From contig VXAI01000087.1 in assembly GCA_013399305.1 (NCBI GenBank), positions 2,145,195-2,209,194 of the forward strand: a stretch of 64,000 nucleotides of DNA, in the 5' to 3' direction. A program made the position numbers and the translations under genes. Origin of the DNA: Rostratula benghalensis (Eukaryota > Chordata > Aves > Charadriiformes > Rostratulidae). Position 1 is the stretch's first letter. Each line of letters starts with the position of its first letter. The notes under the pieces were generated by a model, which was given only the letters and a program-made list of their open reading frames with translations, ran no database searches and was not told the origin of the DNA. Shown in pieces: positions 34,552-45,998 of the stretch.

Positions 34552-36862
34552 ATGGTGGTGATTTTATACAGATTTTACTTTACTGACTCCACTAAGTTTA
34601 CTTGTTGTGATCTGCATTAAAATGACAGTCAGAAAGCTATGACCTGAAGGGGAAACGCAGTCCTAATTCTAAATAGATTTGAGATCATTGCAGAACTTTA
34701 CATTGAAAAAAGACCAGCACAGAGCTGCACTAAAGGGACAGTTGGACCATGTATACCACAAATTTAAGTTACGCAAAAGTAAAATCATATACAAAATTTC
34801 ATATGGGTCTACAAAAAAGTCACAAAAACATTAATTGAAAACATATCTTGGTTCTTTCTTTTCATGAGTGTCATTAAAAAATATTTTTCTTTAATTGAAA
34901 TGTGGTCATTCTAAAATTTATTAAATATTGCTCTGTGAAAAGCATTCTGTGTTACAGATGTGTATACAGCTCAATTTCAGGGTAAAATACTTAATCAGGA
35001 GAGTCAGTAAAAAGATCAGAACTGTCCACATGAAGAATATGACCATTGCTTGGCACACAGTATCTGTAATAGTTTAAGCAGAAGCTATTAAATAAATACC
35101 TGTAGCAGAGAGCACAGGGGATATCAATAGGGAAATTGCATTATTTAAGAGCCCCAACAAATCTACCTATATGAAAAAGATTAGTCAACTAAAAAAAAAA
35201 AAAAAAAGAATAAAAGGAAAAATTATTGAAAGAAAACATATGGGATTGAATAAAAGCATTCCTCTCCTTCTCGTATCTTAAATCAGGGACTTAAAAAAAT
35301 TAAACTTCTTCTCACATCATAAAATGTACGCATGAGAAATCTAAGTGGGCTTCAATTTCTCACACAGTGGAGGCAAGATGTCCCTTTGTCCTTGCTCAGT
35401 TAGTGCATCCCTGTGCTATTTGTCTTTGTCAGACCTCTGCATTTGAGTACCTGCACTCTGAAGTCCCAGTTTGGGCCGTGCTCCTGTGCTAAATGGATGC
35501 GCTGTAGGATATTGACTACTGCGAGTTTGACAAGGCTGCCCTTTTGACAAGGTGAAAGAGGTCATTATATTCACCTCTGGGATGCAGCCAATATAAATCT
35601 CATTCTTAAGGAGACACAATGAGTTTAGAAGCCAAGCCACGGGTCCAACAGAGTCCTGGATATTGCCTAAGCAACATAGATTTAAAAAAATTTTTACAAA
35701 ATGGTCAGGGTCACCCAAGTATGATAGGAAACAATCAATACTGTTTATTGTCCTTGCTCGTATAATATCTGTATGTAGGACAAATTCAGGAGATGTATCT
35801 TGGGGCTTCCTGCGACAAACAAGAGTTTCTGTTTGAGGGGAAATTAATGAATGCCATCCCATCCACGGGGGAGATGAAAACATATGCAAATAAGCAAAGC
35901 TCCACAAACCACTGTATTTCTTAATCTTCTTCATCTGTCCCACCCCTTTTTACGGTTAAGTGAGTTATTGCAGCCCTAAAGCTGCAGAAATCCTAGCACA
36001 CTTGCCACTAGAGACTAGGACTGAATCCCAATGAGTGGAAAGCACTGATTAAATGACAGAATAGTCTTTTCAATTCCAGTAACTCCAGTGGTCAGGCATT
36101 GTGATAGCAAGGACTTTGAATGTCATTGAGCTAAAGGAGCTTTCATACTCATTATCATTCTTCACATATTCAGCCACAAGGTGGGCCCTGGGCTTCATGG
36201 CCTCCTAAATGCTCTCTTCAGGCCGAACAAAATTAGGAGAATCTCACTAAAGAATCCCATATGGCATCAAAGAAACTGGCCCGCTTTTACAGACCACTGA
36301 CAACTGAAGTTCTGCTGCAAAAAAAAAAAAAAAATGATGCCCAAAGGACAAACCTGACTCCAACAACAGCAAAACATGTATTACTATCACAGAAGCTTTA
36401 AACTGCAAAAAGCTTAGAAACCCAGACAATTAAGTTCTTATACAGCCATATATATAAAGCCATATGTATCTATAATACATACTATATAGAAAATAGCACA
36501 AATTGTCCTCTGGATTATGCCTTTTCTGTAAGCCCTCAGGAAAACTGGATGCTTTTGAGGCAAATTGCAAGTTTATGGTTCAGTTGCCTAGAATCTTCAA
36601 TACATATTTATAATCAGAAATACCCATTTCCTTGCCTTTGTGGTTATTTTTGGCAAGTTATGCCATAAAATATATCAGTAATATCTCTACAGTAAGTATA
36701 AATACTCAGTACATAAATGTTGTCTGAATTATATTCTGAAATAAACACAGGTGTGCCACTGAACTGACCTATATGAGACATAATATAGTCTATACCACAA
36801 AACAGGATGCAGGGTCTAATGAAACAAAAGTCCTTGAGTTTGGCCCTGCTAAAAGCAAATGT
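34552..36862. other. No supported gene; longest non-repeat open frame
   Basis: Contains poly-A tracts at 35191-35207 and about 36320-36334, and a minus-strand open frame of 176 codons at 35416-35943, described separately. No repeat family is recognised. Confidence 0.5.
35416..35943 (-). other. Unassigned 176-codon open frame
   Basis: This is the longest open frame outside a repeat. The frame opens with GTG; the first ATG is three codons in. A stop lies two codons upstream of the GTG, so little is lost upstream. The translation has no signal peptide, no repeated motif and no domain I recognise. It has a few cysteines (LNLCCLG, YIGCIPE) and a polar, Lys/Asp-rich end. There are no obvious splice sites, Kozak context or polyA signal. 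At this base composition, a frame of this length somewhere in 64 kb on six frames is not very surprising. It is most likely fortuitous; a single-exon gene or old retrocopy is the alternative. Confidence 0.12.
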
Positions 36863-36906
36863 GGAATCAGATGACTTCCAGAGATTCCTTCTAACCTAAA
36901 TTGATT
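36863..36906 (+). mobile_element. Possible CR1 tail remnant
   Basis: GGAATCAGATGACTTCCAGA then GATTCCTTCTAACCTAAATT resembles the eroded CR1 block GATGA-CT-CCAGAGGTCCCTTCCAACCT. It is too short and diverged to be sure. Confidence 0.35.
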
Positions 36907-38171
36907 TTTGATACTCCCTTTTGAAGAAATTGACCACAGAGGCTTTCTACTACTAGTTGCTCAAATATTTCTCCCTTATTTTGAAGGAACAGCTGAAGTG
37001 GAAGCCTGCCATTGGCACTGTACTTGGCAATCAATTGATGGTTATGTGGTACAGGACGCTGACCAACTGTACATTTGTCAGATGTAGGAAGGTACATTCT
37101 TTCATTTTGATCAATCCCTAATAATTTTATTTTCTAGATCCTCTCCTTTTTGTTTGCCACCTATTTTATGTGAACATCTGTCTTAACCTAAATCTCTAAC
37201 CTTTTTGTATGCATGGGCATTGACAGCTATTCGTAAGGATCGCATATATTTAAAATGCTCTCTATCTTTCCACCTGGTTTGCAATTGCCTTCCTGGATGG
37301 CTTTATGCAGGCTGCTGTCAGAGCATCTTTCCTCACATTGTTTAGTATTCAATTCATTGCTCATTGGCTTAATCCTCTTCACTCACTTCTATTAAAAAGG
37401 GGATTAAGCACTTCTAAAAATAAAAATAAATGTTTAAAAGTTTGAAAAGGTGATGCAAGTAACTGTGAGTGACTAGCAGTTTAAAGAGTTCAAACAGTCT
37501 CTAATTAAACACCAGTGTCAAGGAATGCTAAATGATCCTAGAAGTTGAGGTCCTCAGGGGCTGATAGGTACTCATTGATACAACCAGGCAAGATGCACAC
37601 TGGCACTGGAAGAACAGCTACATTGCTACATTCTGCCAGAAAATAAGTTGGAAAGGTAGGAACAGACAACAGCTTTTAAGAAGTGACTTAATGGAAGATG
37701 GACAGAGTATTGAGTTGAAAGTACAAGCCCATTCTTCCCTTAACTTCATAGAAAAAGATCTGGAACACATTGCTGCAAGCTTATTCACTGCTGATCCAAA
37801 TGGAAACAGAGCTTCTCAGCAGAAAGTTCTGCAAAACTTCAAACTTTATCTCCCTGCTACAAATTAAGTACTTTCAAGTAATAATCCTTATTTCTGCCTC
37901 TGACTTTGTTTGGAACATACTTACTGCCAATCCTTAGAGAAAGCAAAAGCTTAGGCTATTTACTTAGCCTTTAAAAGAGACTTCTGGAGTTGTTGGTATA
38001 TATCTCTTCTTCCTAGAAGATATTGGAGACTAATGTCATTACACAACCAAAATTGTGCTTACACTGCACTCACAAATTGGGTAACGCATGCTTTTCTAAC
38101 ACAGGAACCCTTGTAACGGAGAGGGAAAACTGAGGCAGGAAGGGTGATGACCAAGGTTTTGTTCAGTGCCA

Positions 38172-38228
38172 GCTGTCTATACTATAGATGACTGTCTATA
38201 CGACTGTCTATACTGTGTGACTATACAG
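38172..38228. repeat. TGTCTATAC-based tandem repeat
   Basis: The unit GACTGTCTATAC or a variant recurs about four times, ending in GTGACTATACAG. Confidence 0.75.
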
Positions 38229-39654
38229 TTACATACACACTTTTTAACTTCAATTTACTAATCCCTCATTGGTGTTGAGATTAAACAAGGTTTTCATAAC
38301 TTCGGGAAAATATTATGTGGCTTTACTTGACATATATTTTTACATACACAGAAAAGTACATAACAAATACAGGGCAACTAAACTGAAAATTAATAACAGA
38401 AATAAATACGCACTTCTCAGCATTAGCAAGAACATCTTTCTGTTCTTTCACCCAAGGAATATGAAATTTAAGATGTACTTTATTTTCAGAGATGGGTAAT
38501 ACTCTGTAATGCATAAATATAATACCACATAAAGATTGCTAAAGATTATGAGAAGATACAATAAGAAGATGATGGCTGAAATATTTATGGTAGTGAGGTG
38601 TAAAAGACAGTGAAAGGTCTATCCTGAATTAATTTAAAGACCTTTAATTGAAGCTTAAAGAATGTGAGAAGCCATCCATAGGAGACAATTTTAAACTAAA
38701 TTTCTGAAGAGAAATGAATTAAAGTTGAGCAACTTCAGAGAAGCATTGACGAGAGAGAAAGCTATAAAGGGCTAAACAATAATAATGGAGTTCTAAAAAA
38801 AAAATTGAATGTGGAAAAAAAAGAGCATGTATATAAGGCTGGTTAAAATGTTACATGAGATTATTCTGATGACTGTGAGATCACTGCAAAAGCCACCATA
38901 TGATGTAGTTTCTAAAGAAGGTTTATAGAGAAACAGGCAAAAAAAAAAAATTGTCTGGAAGACACTTTTCTGTAGACAATTGTCTTGAATTAGCCAAAGT
39001 AAATTTTTCTGTTCTTGTCAAAATAATTGTGAGAAGATTTTCTTCATCTTCGATTTACCACTGACTTTTAGGTATTGTAGAACATTTGTAGTCACCCCTG
39101 TTTCATCATTAAAATAACAAAGTAAAGCAGTATGTTCAAATTGTTGCAGAAATCAGGGAAGATTCAGCAGCAGAAGATGACACTCACGAAGGAGGTGTAA
39201 AACTTCTTTTAAGAAGAAAGACTGAAAAGATTTTGATTGCTGCACACATAGACTTGATGAAAAGGTTTGTCCAAAATTTTAATGTTTTGATTAACTTCTT
39301 ACGTCTCTTTTTCATGACTTCAATGTATGCAATTTCAAAGTACTTTAAAATATATTTAAATGGCATTGGGAAAAGCATAACGAAAGCCTTTCCAAATCAT
39401 CCTGTAGATTTGTATCTTCATGCAGACATACATGTAGATCTTTTGTCAATGCATATATTTAGACCTGAATTAGCATTTGATGTGAATGCATAAATACTGT
39501 GCCATGATTGTAAAAGTCGAGGCTGCTTTTAGTCCTGCTGGAGTAAAACCGTCTACCCTATTAAGTCAGTAATTCTAATATGCTCCTAAAATTGTTGAAT
39601 ATATTGATAAACAACTCCTGAGAAGTGTAACATTGTAATTGCTCTGTAAAGAAA

Positions 39655-39684
39655 GAGAGGAGAGCAGAGGAGGGGAGAGGAGAT
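39655..39684. repeat. Purine (GGAGA)n tract
   Basis: Pure-purine run of GAGAGGAGAG units broken by one C. Confidence 0.8.
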
Positions 39685-41621
39685 AATCATAAGATTTTCT
39701 TTATAAAAAAATCCCAATTTAAAAGTGTCTCTTGACAGGTCATATTGTCAGGTGCACTTCAAAAATCATAGTATGCCTTATTTAAACGTTATTTTAAAAA
39801 TAGCTGTAAAATAATTGAACAACTAACATTTTTCAGAAAAAAACCCCCATGTTTCTGATGCTATAGAGAAGAGAAAGTGTTGAAGTTACCTGGAATGAAT
39901 TCAGTACAACGAGGAGTGCAAAACTCATAATAAAGATCAGGAAGCAAGAAAAATACATAAACATGATCTTCACGATCCTTAACAGAAAGAGAAGCTGTTA
40001 GAAACCTCAAGGCTTTCTTATGATGGGGTGACAGCATGTGTTATTTATCAAGGAAGATGGGAGAGTTAGGTTATCATACTATCCTACATTTCAAAAGATT
40101 GACCAACACCCTGATCGTTAAGTCAGTGTGATAGAAGTTGTGATGAGAATTTCCAACCTGCATTTGAGAAACTGTTTTCAGAATCAGTACTTTAATGTTT
40201 CTGCAAATCAGAACACTGGTTGATGAAAATTGTTTTGTCAGAAAATGCTCTAGTAACTTACTTAATGACATTGCCTTAGTTAATTCAAGTTTAATTTTGA
40301 AAAATCTAATTTTGGGAGAAAAAAATCAAAACTTTATCTATTCTCGCCCATCAACTCAGTAGAAACAAATTCACCTGTTGAATTGGGTCTTTTCCTGTGA
40401 TGATTTCAAAAAGCAGAGAATTTATCCAGTGTCCTATTTGATCCCCGTATTTAAGCTAAATCATGAGAACATAAATCAGAAAGTAAAGTAACAGCCGTTC
40501 AGCTGACAGATCAGGTAGGAGGGAATGCTTAGTCACAGTGATTAATAGGTCTTTTCAGGAAGCACTTAGATACCATGGTGATGGGTGTTATAGCAAATCC
40601 TCAGATAGTCCTTGATGACTTCATATGGTCTAATTCCTTTTTGACAGTAAAGGGAGGGTAAAAATTAGACTTCTAAATTGCCTGCTTGGTATTCACATGG
40701 AAATAGACTGAACAAACTACCATGACTAGAGGGGTCTAGGTTGAGACTGTCATTTTCAAGGACACTAGAAAAGACAGCTCCTAATTTCCTCAGATGTTTT
40801 TGAAACACTAGCTGAAGGGCTCATCTTGTGAGCTGTTATGCACAACTGCACATAGGTCAATCCCTCCAAAGTTTTCAGCAGATTATTGTGTAAATATTAA
40901 GCTTGGGCAAAGATTCTAAGAGGGAAATGTGGAAAGTTTTTTGCTCCAAAAGGTTCCTATTCCTACAGGGAGTCCCATGTCTGGCTGCAGGCTGACAAAA
41001 TCACCACGGTCCCCGGTACCTATTTTGCCTATACCTCAACTTCAGCAAACCAGTCTCATTATTCTTATTGAAAGAATAATCGAAGCCTGTAGGAAAGCAG
41101 TCATTACTCTGAAGGAACAGTTACAGCTACTTTTCCTCCCATCCCCCAGCAACAGGAAATGCTGCTCGATTTCAGCAATGCTGAAAATGCTCAATACTCC
41201 AGAGCTCTCCTTTCATTTCTCTCTTTCCTATGGAAAGAAAACCAATTCCAACCCTTCTTCCCTAAGGTAGAATAATTGTGTTTCCTATACAGCACTCCTA
41301 ATCCTTAAACTTTTCTGAGTCACCACACTGGCTTAAACAAGAGGTATCATTTCCACTTTGAAATTGTCCTGTTCTAGCATTTTTGGTCTGAACCTGCCTG
41401 GAAAGAAGCACTGCTAAGAAGAGAGCTAATTTTTTTATAGGTTATTTCGAAAAGCATATTATATTTAATCTGACTGTAAATTAGAAAGATAAATACGTAA
41501 ACTGATTTTTTTAATAAGATTTCTAAGCAAATTAAAAAAACTAAAAGCTTATTGGCATGTTGCCTTTCAATATAAAAAAAAAGATGCATTTTTTTGACAC
41601 ATGACATTAATGATCTGATAC

Positions 41622-41705
41622 CGAACTGGAATAAATTGGCAGAGTTCCATTGAAGTGAATGAAATTGTGTTGATTATCACTAGCAGTGGATCTAGCTTTT
41701 ACGTC
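41622..41705 (+). repeat. Possible ancient sauropsid repeat fragment
   Basis: GGCAGAGTTCCATTGAAGTG followed by AATGAAATTGTGTTGATTAT and GCAGTGGATCTAGC recalls the '..ccattgaagtcaatgg..acaccagctgaggatctggc..' block of old amniote repeats. The call rests on motif order only. Confidence 0.35.
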
Positions 41706-42450
41706 TTAAATACTATATAATAATTACTATAGTAGCGCTTGTACAGAGAACCAACACAACCCACTATTTTTTCAGATAGAGAAAGGATTTTGTAGATTTT
41801 TCTTATGCTTAAAAAAGATTTGTCTGAGTTGGAGTGCAAATTATAAGTAATTTATAACATACTCCATAATCTTTTTTTCCTCCCTGACAGCTGCATTTCC
41901 ATGGGTATTTAAATATTGGCATATGGATGATTCTAAAGTTAGTTCTGAAGCATCAGTATCCATAGAGGAGGATCAAAAAAGAAGTGATCAAGGGAGAACT
42001 TTCAGAGCTCCTCAGTACCAGAAGCATTACAAAGGTCATCCTTTGCAGAGGTAACTTGCTGCCTTCTCCAGTGGAAATAAGCAGCTGCTTATTCCACAAA
42101 CAGGAGACTGCATGCACTCATAAACTTAGTGGGATCTTCTTTTGAATATATTTGTTAATTTCTTAATTTGTTAAATAACTTCTCTACGACCTTCTGTCTT
42201 TCAATCCATCCTATTTCAATTTGTGCTTGGAAGGAACAGTGTTCCAAACCAGTGAATTGCTTGAACTCTGTCTTATCCTTAGGACTCCTTGCTTTAAGAA
42301 CAGTGAAGCTGCTTCTCATCATTGGAAAGCACAGCTATATGAGAAATGTATTTTTTTCATAAGGGCAGAATTTCAATTTTTTATAAAATTATGCATTCCT
42401 TTAGCAAGAGAAAATTCATGTTCCAGTTTTACCATGACTTTATGCCTCTG

Positions 42451-42870
42451 GTTAGAAAAGATCCCTGGAGGTCATCTGTTCCATCTCTTCATCCTCAAGC
42501 TGAAACAATTAAACCTTTAGCATCCCTGACAGGGGTCTGTCTAGCCTGTTCTAAAGTCCACAGCTGACGTACACTCCTACCACTTTCATTATCAGTCTAT
42601 TTCAGTGATTTGCTGTTCTTAAAGTCAGAAAGTTTTCCTAATGTCACACAAGGCTCTTACGCTGCAATTTCAGCTCGTGGCTTCTTGACCTGTCCTCCAC
42701 ACAGATAGAAAGTAGATTGTTCTTTTTCATTTTGCAGGAGCTTTTTACATATTTCAAAAGTGTTATCATGTTTCTTTTCGGTTTCCCTTTCTAGACTAAA
42801 CAGCCACAGTTCTTTCAAGCCTTCTTCACAGGTTATGCGAGTAGGGTCCTACAGTATTCTTGATAATTTA
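42451..42870 (-). mobile_element. Old, diverged CR1 LINE fragment
   Basis: The plus strand reads as a reverse-complemented CR1 3' half: AAAGATCCCTGGAGGTCATC, CCATCTCTTCATCCTCAAGC, a body with AGTCAGAAAGTTTTCCTAAT, then CTAGACTAAACAGCCACAGT, TCTTTCAAGCCTTCTTCACA. Block order is right but substitutions are dense, so this is an older subfamily than the tails at 17.5 or 21.8 kb. There is no reading frame left. Confidence 0.75.
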
Positions 42871-43511
42871 TGCCAGGGATTTCTTTACACATATCTTATA
42901 GTTTGATGCCCATAAAAGACCCAGCTGAAGCTCTACTAACACTGGTAGAAGGGAAATAGTGCTTCGTGTCTTTCAGGTTTGGTTGATGTACTTCACTGTG
43001 CTGATCTATAGTCTTAAAACTACAAAATATCATTGATGCATGCTCAGCTAATATTACCCAGATGTATTTTTACCATAATGTAGTCAGTTGGACAAAAAAG
43101 CATTCTAATCAAAAGGCAGAATCTCACATTTATGTTTATTGATTTTTGTTTCCATCCCAAATATTTCTTCAATTTGACAATATTGCTTTGATTTTGGAAT
43201 CTGTCCTGCAATTTATCTTTACAACTTCCAAAACGATACGCTATGTCAATTTAATAAATCTGATTTCTAATTCCACTGTTTAAATTGTTACATAAGGAAT
43301 AGTGCTGCATCTCTGCAGAACCACATCCTTCCATTTTAACTTGTCTTTCTCTGTTTTCTAGATACGGTTTCCCATCACAATCTAGAGTAAACTAATTCAA
43401 GCACCACCATCTGGACCAAATTCAGATATGAACTATTTATTTCTGAAAACTCACTTCCATCCTAGTAATATCGTTTGAGAAAACCCATAACAATATATTG
43501 CCATTTAGAGA
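42871..43511. other. No gene seen
   Basis: AT-rich DNA between two repeats; possibly more of the same decayed CR1, but no block is clear. Confidence 0.4.
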
Positions 43512-44095
43512 ATTATTCTATCACCCTATTGTCCCTCTCCACCTGGAAAGGGGAATTGGGGAAAGCAAGGAAACAAAAGGGTTGGCATATAAATAGATTT
43601 AATATTATAAGATTAAATAATTAACAATAATACCAAAGAATTAATATTATTGATTTCAATAATATTATAAGAATTATATACAAGAATTATACACAGAAAT
43701 TCTATCAGCAGGAAGCTGTGCACTCCCAGCAGTGGACAACAAATGTTGGAAACTGTGAATGCATCAGCTTCGGGAGGAAAGGAAGGCCTCAGGGGCTAGC
43801 ACTGGGGCAAGAAGTTCTCTGGACCTCTGCCATCAAGGGAGAGAGAAACTATGCAGCAAAGTTTCTAATGTTCATGGTATGAAATAATCCTTTTGGCCAG
43901 CCTGGATCAAATGTCCAGGCCTCTCTCTTCCTCATACCTGCACCTGGCAAGGCTCAAAAACACTGAGACCTTGAATCTCACAGAGCAGAGCTGGCTATAA
44001 AGCAAATATTCTCAATAATTTAGACATTAATGTCTTCTAAAAGTGCAGTTTTCCCCAGCATTAGAAGAGAAGTTAGTCCTGTGTGACTCAACCTA
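43512..44095 (-). mobile_element. ERVL-type LTR, copy B of an inverted pair
   Basis: This is the reverse complement of the LTR at 9597-10190. Matching blocks in order are GGAAAGGGGAA, the AT-rich R/U5-like part, GCAGGAAGC-GTGC-CTCCCAGCAG, the identical 29 bp at 43767-43795, GGTATGAAATAATCCTTTTGGCCAG and CCAGCATTAGAAGAGAAGTT. It ends near GACTCAACCTAGGA. The 16 bases that carry the TATA box and part of the ACGTCA half-site in copy A are missing here, at about 43867. An 11-bp inverted repeat with an ATTT loop lies at 43642-43667. No internal retroviral sequence adjoins it. Confidence 0.8.
43642..43667. repeat. 11-bp perfect inverted repeat inside LTR
   Basis: The arms TAATATTATTG and CAATAATATTA flank the 4-nt loop ATTT. 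The same place in copy A has a shorter AGTAT/ATACT inverted repeat, so a hairpin at this position may be a family feature. Confidence 0.6.
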
Positions 44096-44121
44096 GGACA
44101 CCTACATAGCTATGAACACAA

Positions 44122-45340
44122 GATCATAACATTATGAAGGTTGGAAGGGATCTTGGGAGATCATCTAGCCCAACCTCTTACTCAAAACAAACGGGACAGT
44201 GAATTTATACCATGTTTCAGTTTATTACTAGTGTCTCTTTTTCTCCCTCTTTCCACCTTGTAAAGGCTCTGTCTTCTTGGTAGCTTCTTCTGAAGTATTA
44301 GAAAGCTGTTACTTTCTCTTCTCCCTGAAGAAGAAGCCCGCTTGAAGAAGCCCTTTTCCTTCAGTTCCTTCAGCCTCTTCTCACAGGTTGACTGCTCCAG
44401 CCCCCAGTCATCTTGGTGTCCTTCTGCTGGACTCTTGGACTCTGCTGCACTTACTCAGCTTTGTAAACACTTCTTGTACCAAGGTCCTGAGAAATGATTG
44501 CAGTATTCCTGATGGAGTCTATTAATTGCTGAGAAAAAGGGCAATAAAAACAACTTCCTTTGATCTATTGAATATGCTTTTGTTGATACAGCTCAGTATG
44601 CAATGAGCTTTTCTGCCAGGGTACAGAAATGACTCATATTTGGACTACTGCCCACCATGTTCTTTTTTAGCAGAGCTGCTTTCTGGCAGCCAGTCCCCAG
44701 CCTATATTGCTGCAGGGGGTAAGCCTGCCTCAAGCACAGGACTTTGCAGTCATTGCTGGATTTCATAAGGATCTTGTTAGCCCATTTCTCCAGCCTTTCT
44801 AGATGCCTCTAAATTGCAGCCCTGCTCTTGAGCATATCAACTGCACCCTCCATCCCAGAGTTACCCACAAATTTGATGAAGACAAACTTCAGCTAGTCAG
44901 GTTACTAATAAAGACATTAAACATGATAAATCCCCAGATTGGTCTATGAGAAACTTTACTTGTGCCCTGTCTCCAGGTGGATTATGGATCACTGCTTTTT
45001 GCGTATGACAATCCATCCAATTTTCAACTTACCTAGTTAGTCCATGATGCCCCAACAAAGACATCATGAGAGACGGGGTTCAAAGCCTTGTTAAAGTCAA
45101 AGTAAACGCTGGCCACCACATATACTGATCTAGTAAACTCATCATAGAGGTCAATCAGGTTGATCAAATGTCTTTTACCTTTGGTAAACACGTTGGCTCT
45201 TCCCAGTCACCAGAAATAACTTTGAAGGGAAATCACTCCCTGGAGAGTTCTCAGGGACCGGAGTGAAACTGACTGACCTGTAGATCCCTTTTTGCTGTTT
45301 TGAAGATGAATATAACATTTGCCTTTCTCCAGTTTTAATA
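44122..45340 (-). mobile_element. Long decayed CR1 LINE with ORF2 region
   Basis: It starts at the CR1 3' terminus (GAAGGTTGGAAGGGATCTTG, GGAGATCATCTAGCCCAACC) and runs about 1.2 kb toward the 5' side on the minus strand. Successive blocks correspond to CAGCCTCTTCTCACAGGTTG; CTCAAGCACAGGACTTTGCA; the SGVPQGS/FNIF-type RT region (around 44905-44960); and the LDL-KAFD-like region (CAAAGCCTTGTTAAAGTCAA, about 45082). The upstream region is GGAGTGAAACTGACTGACCT (45261-45280) and CTTTCTCCAG. All frames are broken by stops and indels. It abuts the LTR on its left with only about 25 bases between, suggesting nested or sequential insertions. Confidence 0.85.
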
Positions 45341-45977
45341 TATTATTTATAAAAACAGAAGACCAAAACAATCTGCAAAAATTCAATACATTATTCAAGG
45401 TCTGAGATCTGGGTGGAAGCTGAATTTTTACAGTGGCATCACACTTTTCTGGTTTGCTCTCTATTCCTTTCCTAACATTGTATTTACTTTTTTGACTGTC
45501 ACGGAGTTAAAGTATTCATGTAACTATCTGTCTAATCCCAAGAACACATTCCACTACAGTAACAGGCTGCTCTGAGTCTATTTATGAAAACCTAATCATT
45601 TTTTCGATGTTCTCCAGTTTACATTTATCTTCACTGACTTTTGTTTGTCACTGCTGTCTCAGGTGTTTGATTCTGTGAGTCTTCTTTAGTCCTCACAGGT
45701 GATTTTAATTTTTCCCAGATAGCTTTTTCTCATTGCAGGTTTGGACAGCAGTCTTTCTTTCTGGATCTTTTGTTAAATTTTCATTGGTTCAAATAAAGAC
45801 TTGGCTAAGATTCCATTTATAAATGCCCCACTTCAATATCTGATCTTTAACATATTTTTTTCCTTGTTTTCTACCTTTTAAACAGCTATTAATTTATGTG
45901 AGGACATCTCTTGGTCTTCCTTTTACAGAGCAGAATTGATCAAAATATATTAAACCATTAATTTTGATGGCATAGGA

Positions 45978-45998
45978 AATTAATTAATTAATTAATTA
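45978..45998. repeat. (TTAA)n microsatellite
   Basis: Five AATT units without interruption. Confidence 0.9.

Larger units (their letters stand above)
36907..42450. other. Long stretch without recognisable gene
   Basis: About 5.5 kb of AT-rich DNA. It contains a local TGTCTATAC tandem repeat (38172-38228), a purine-rich GGAGAG tract (about 39655-39684), and a segment at 39200-39490 with open frames on both strands and OCT/homeobox-like words. It also holds a possible piece of an old sauropsid repeat at 41622-41705. No gene is supported. Confidence 0.5.

Noticed and set aside
40929..41270. 113-codon plus-strand frame
   Set aside because: Begins with GTG, has no motif, and is of a length expected by chance in this much sequence.
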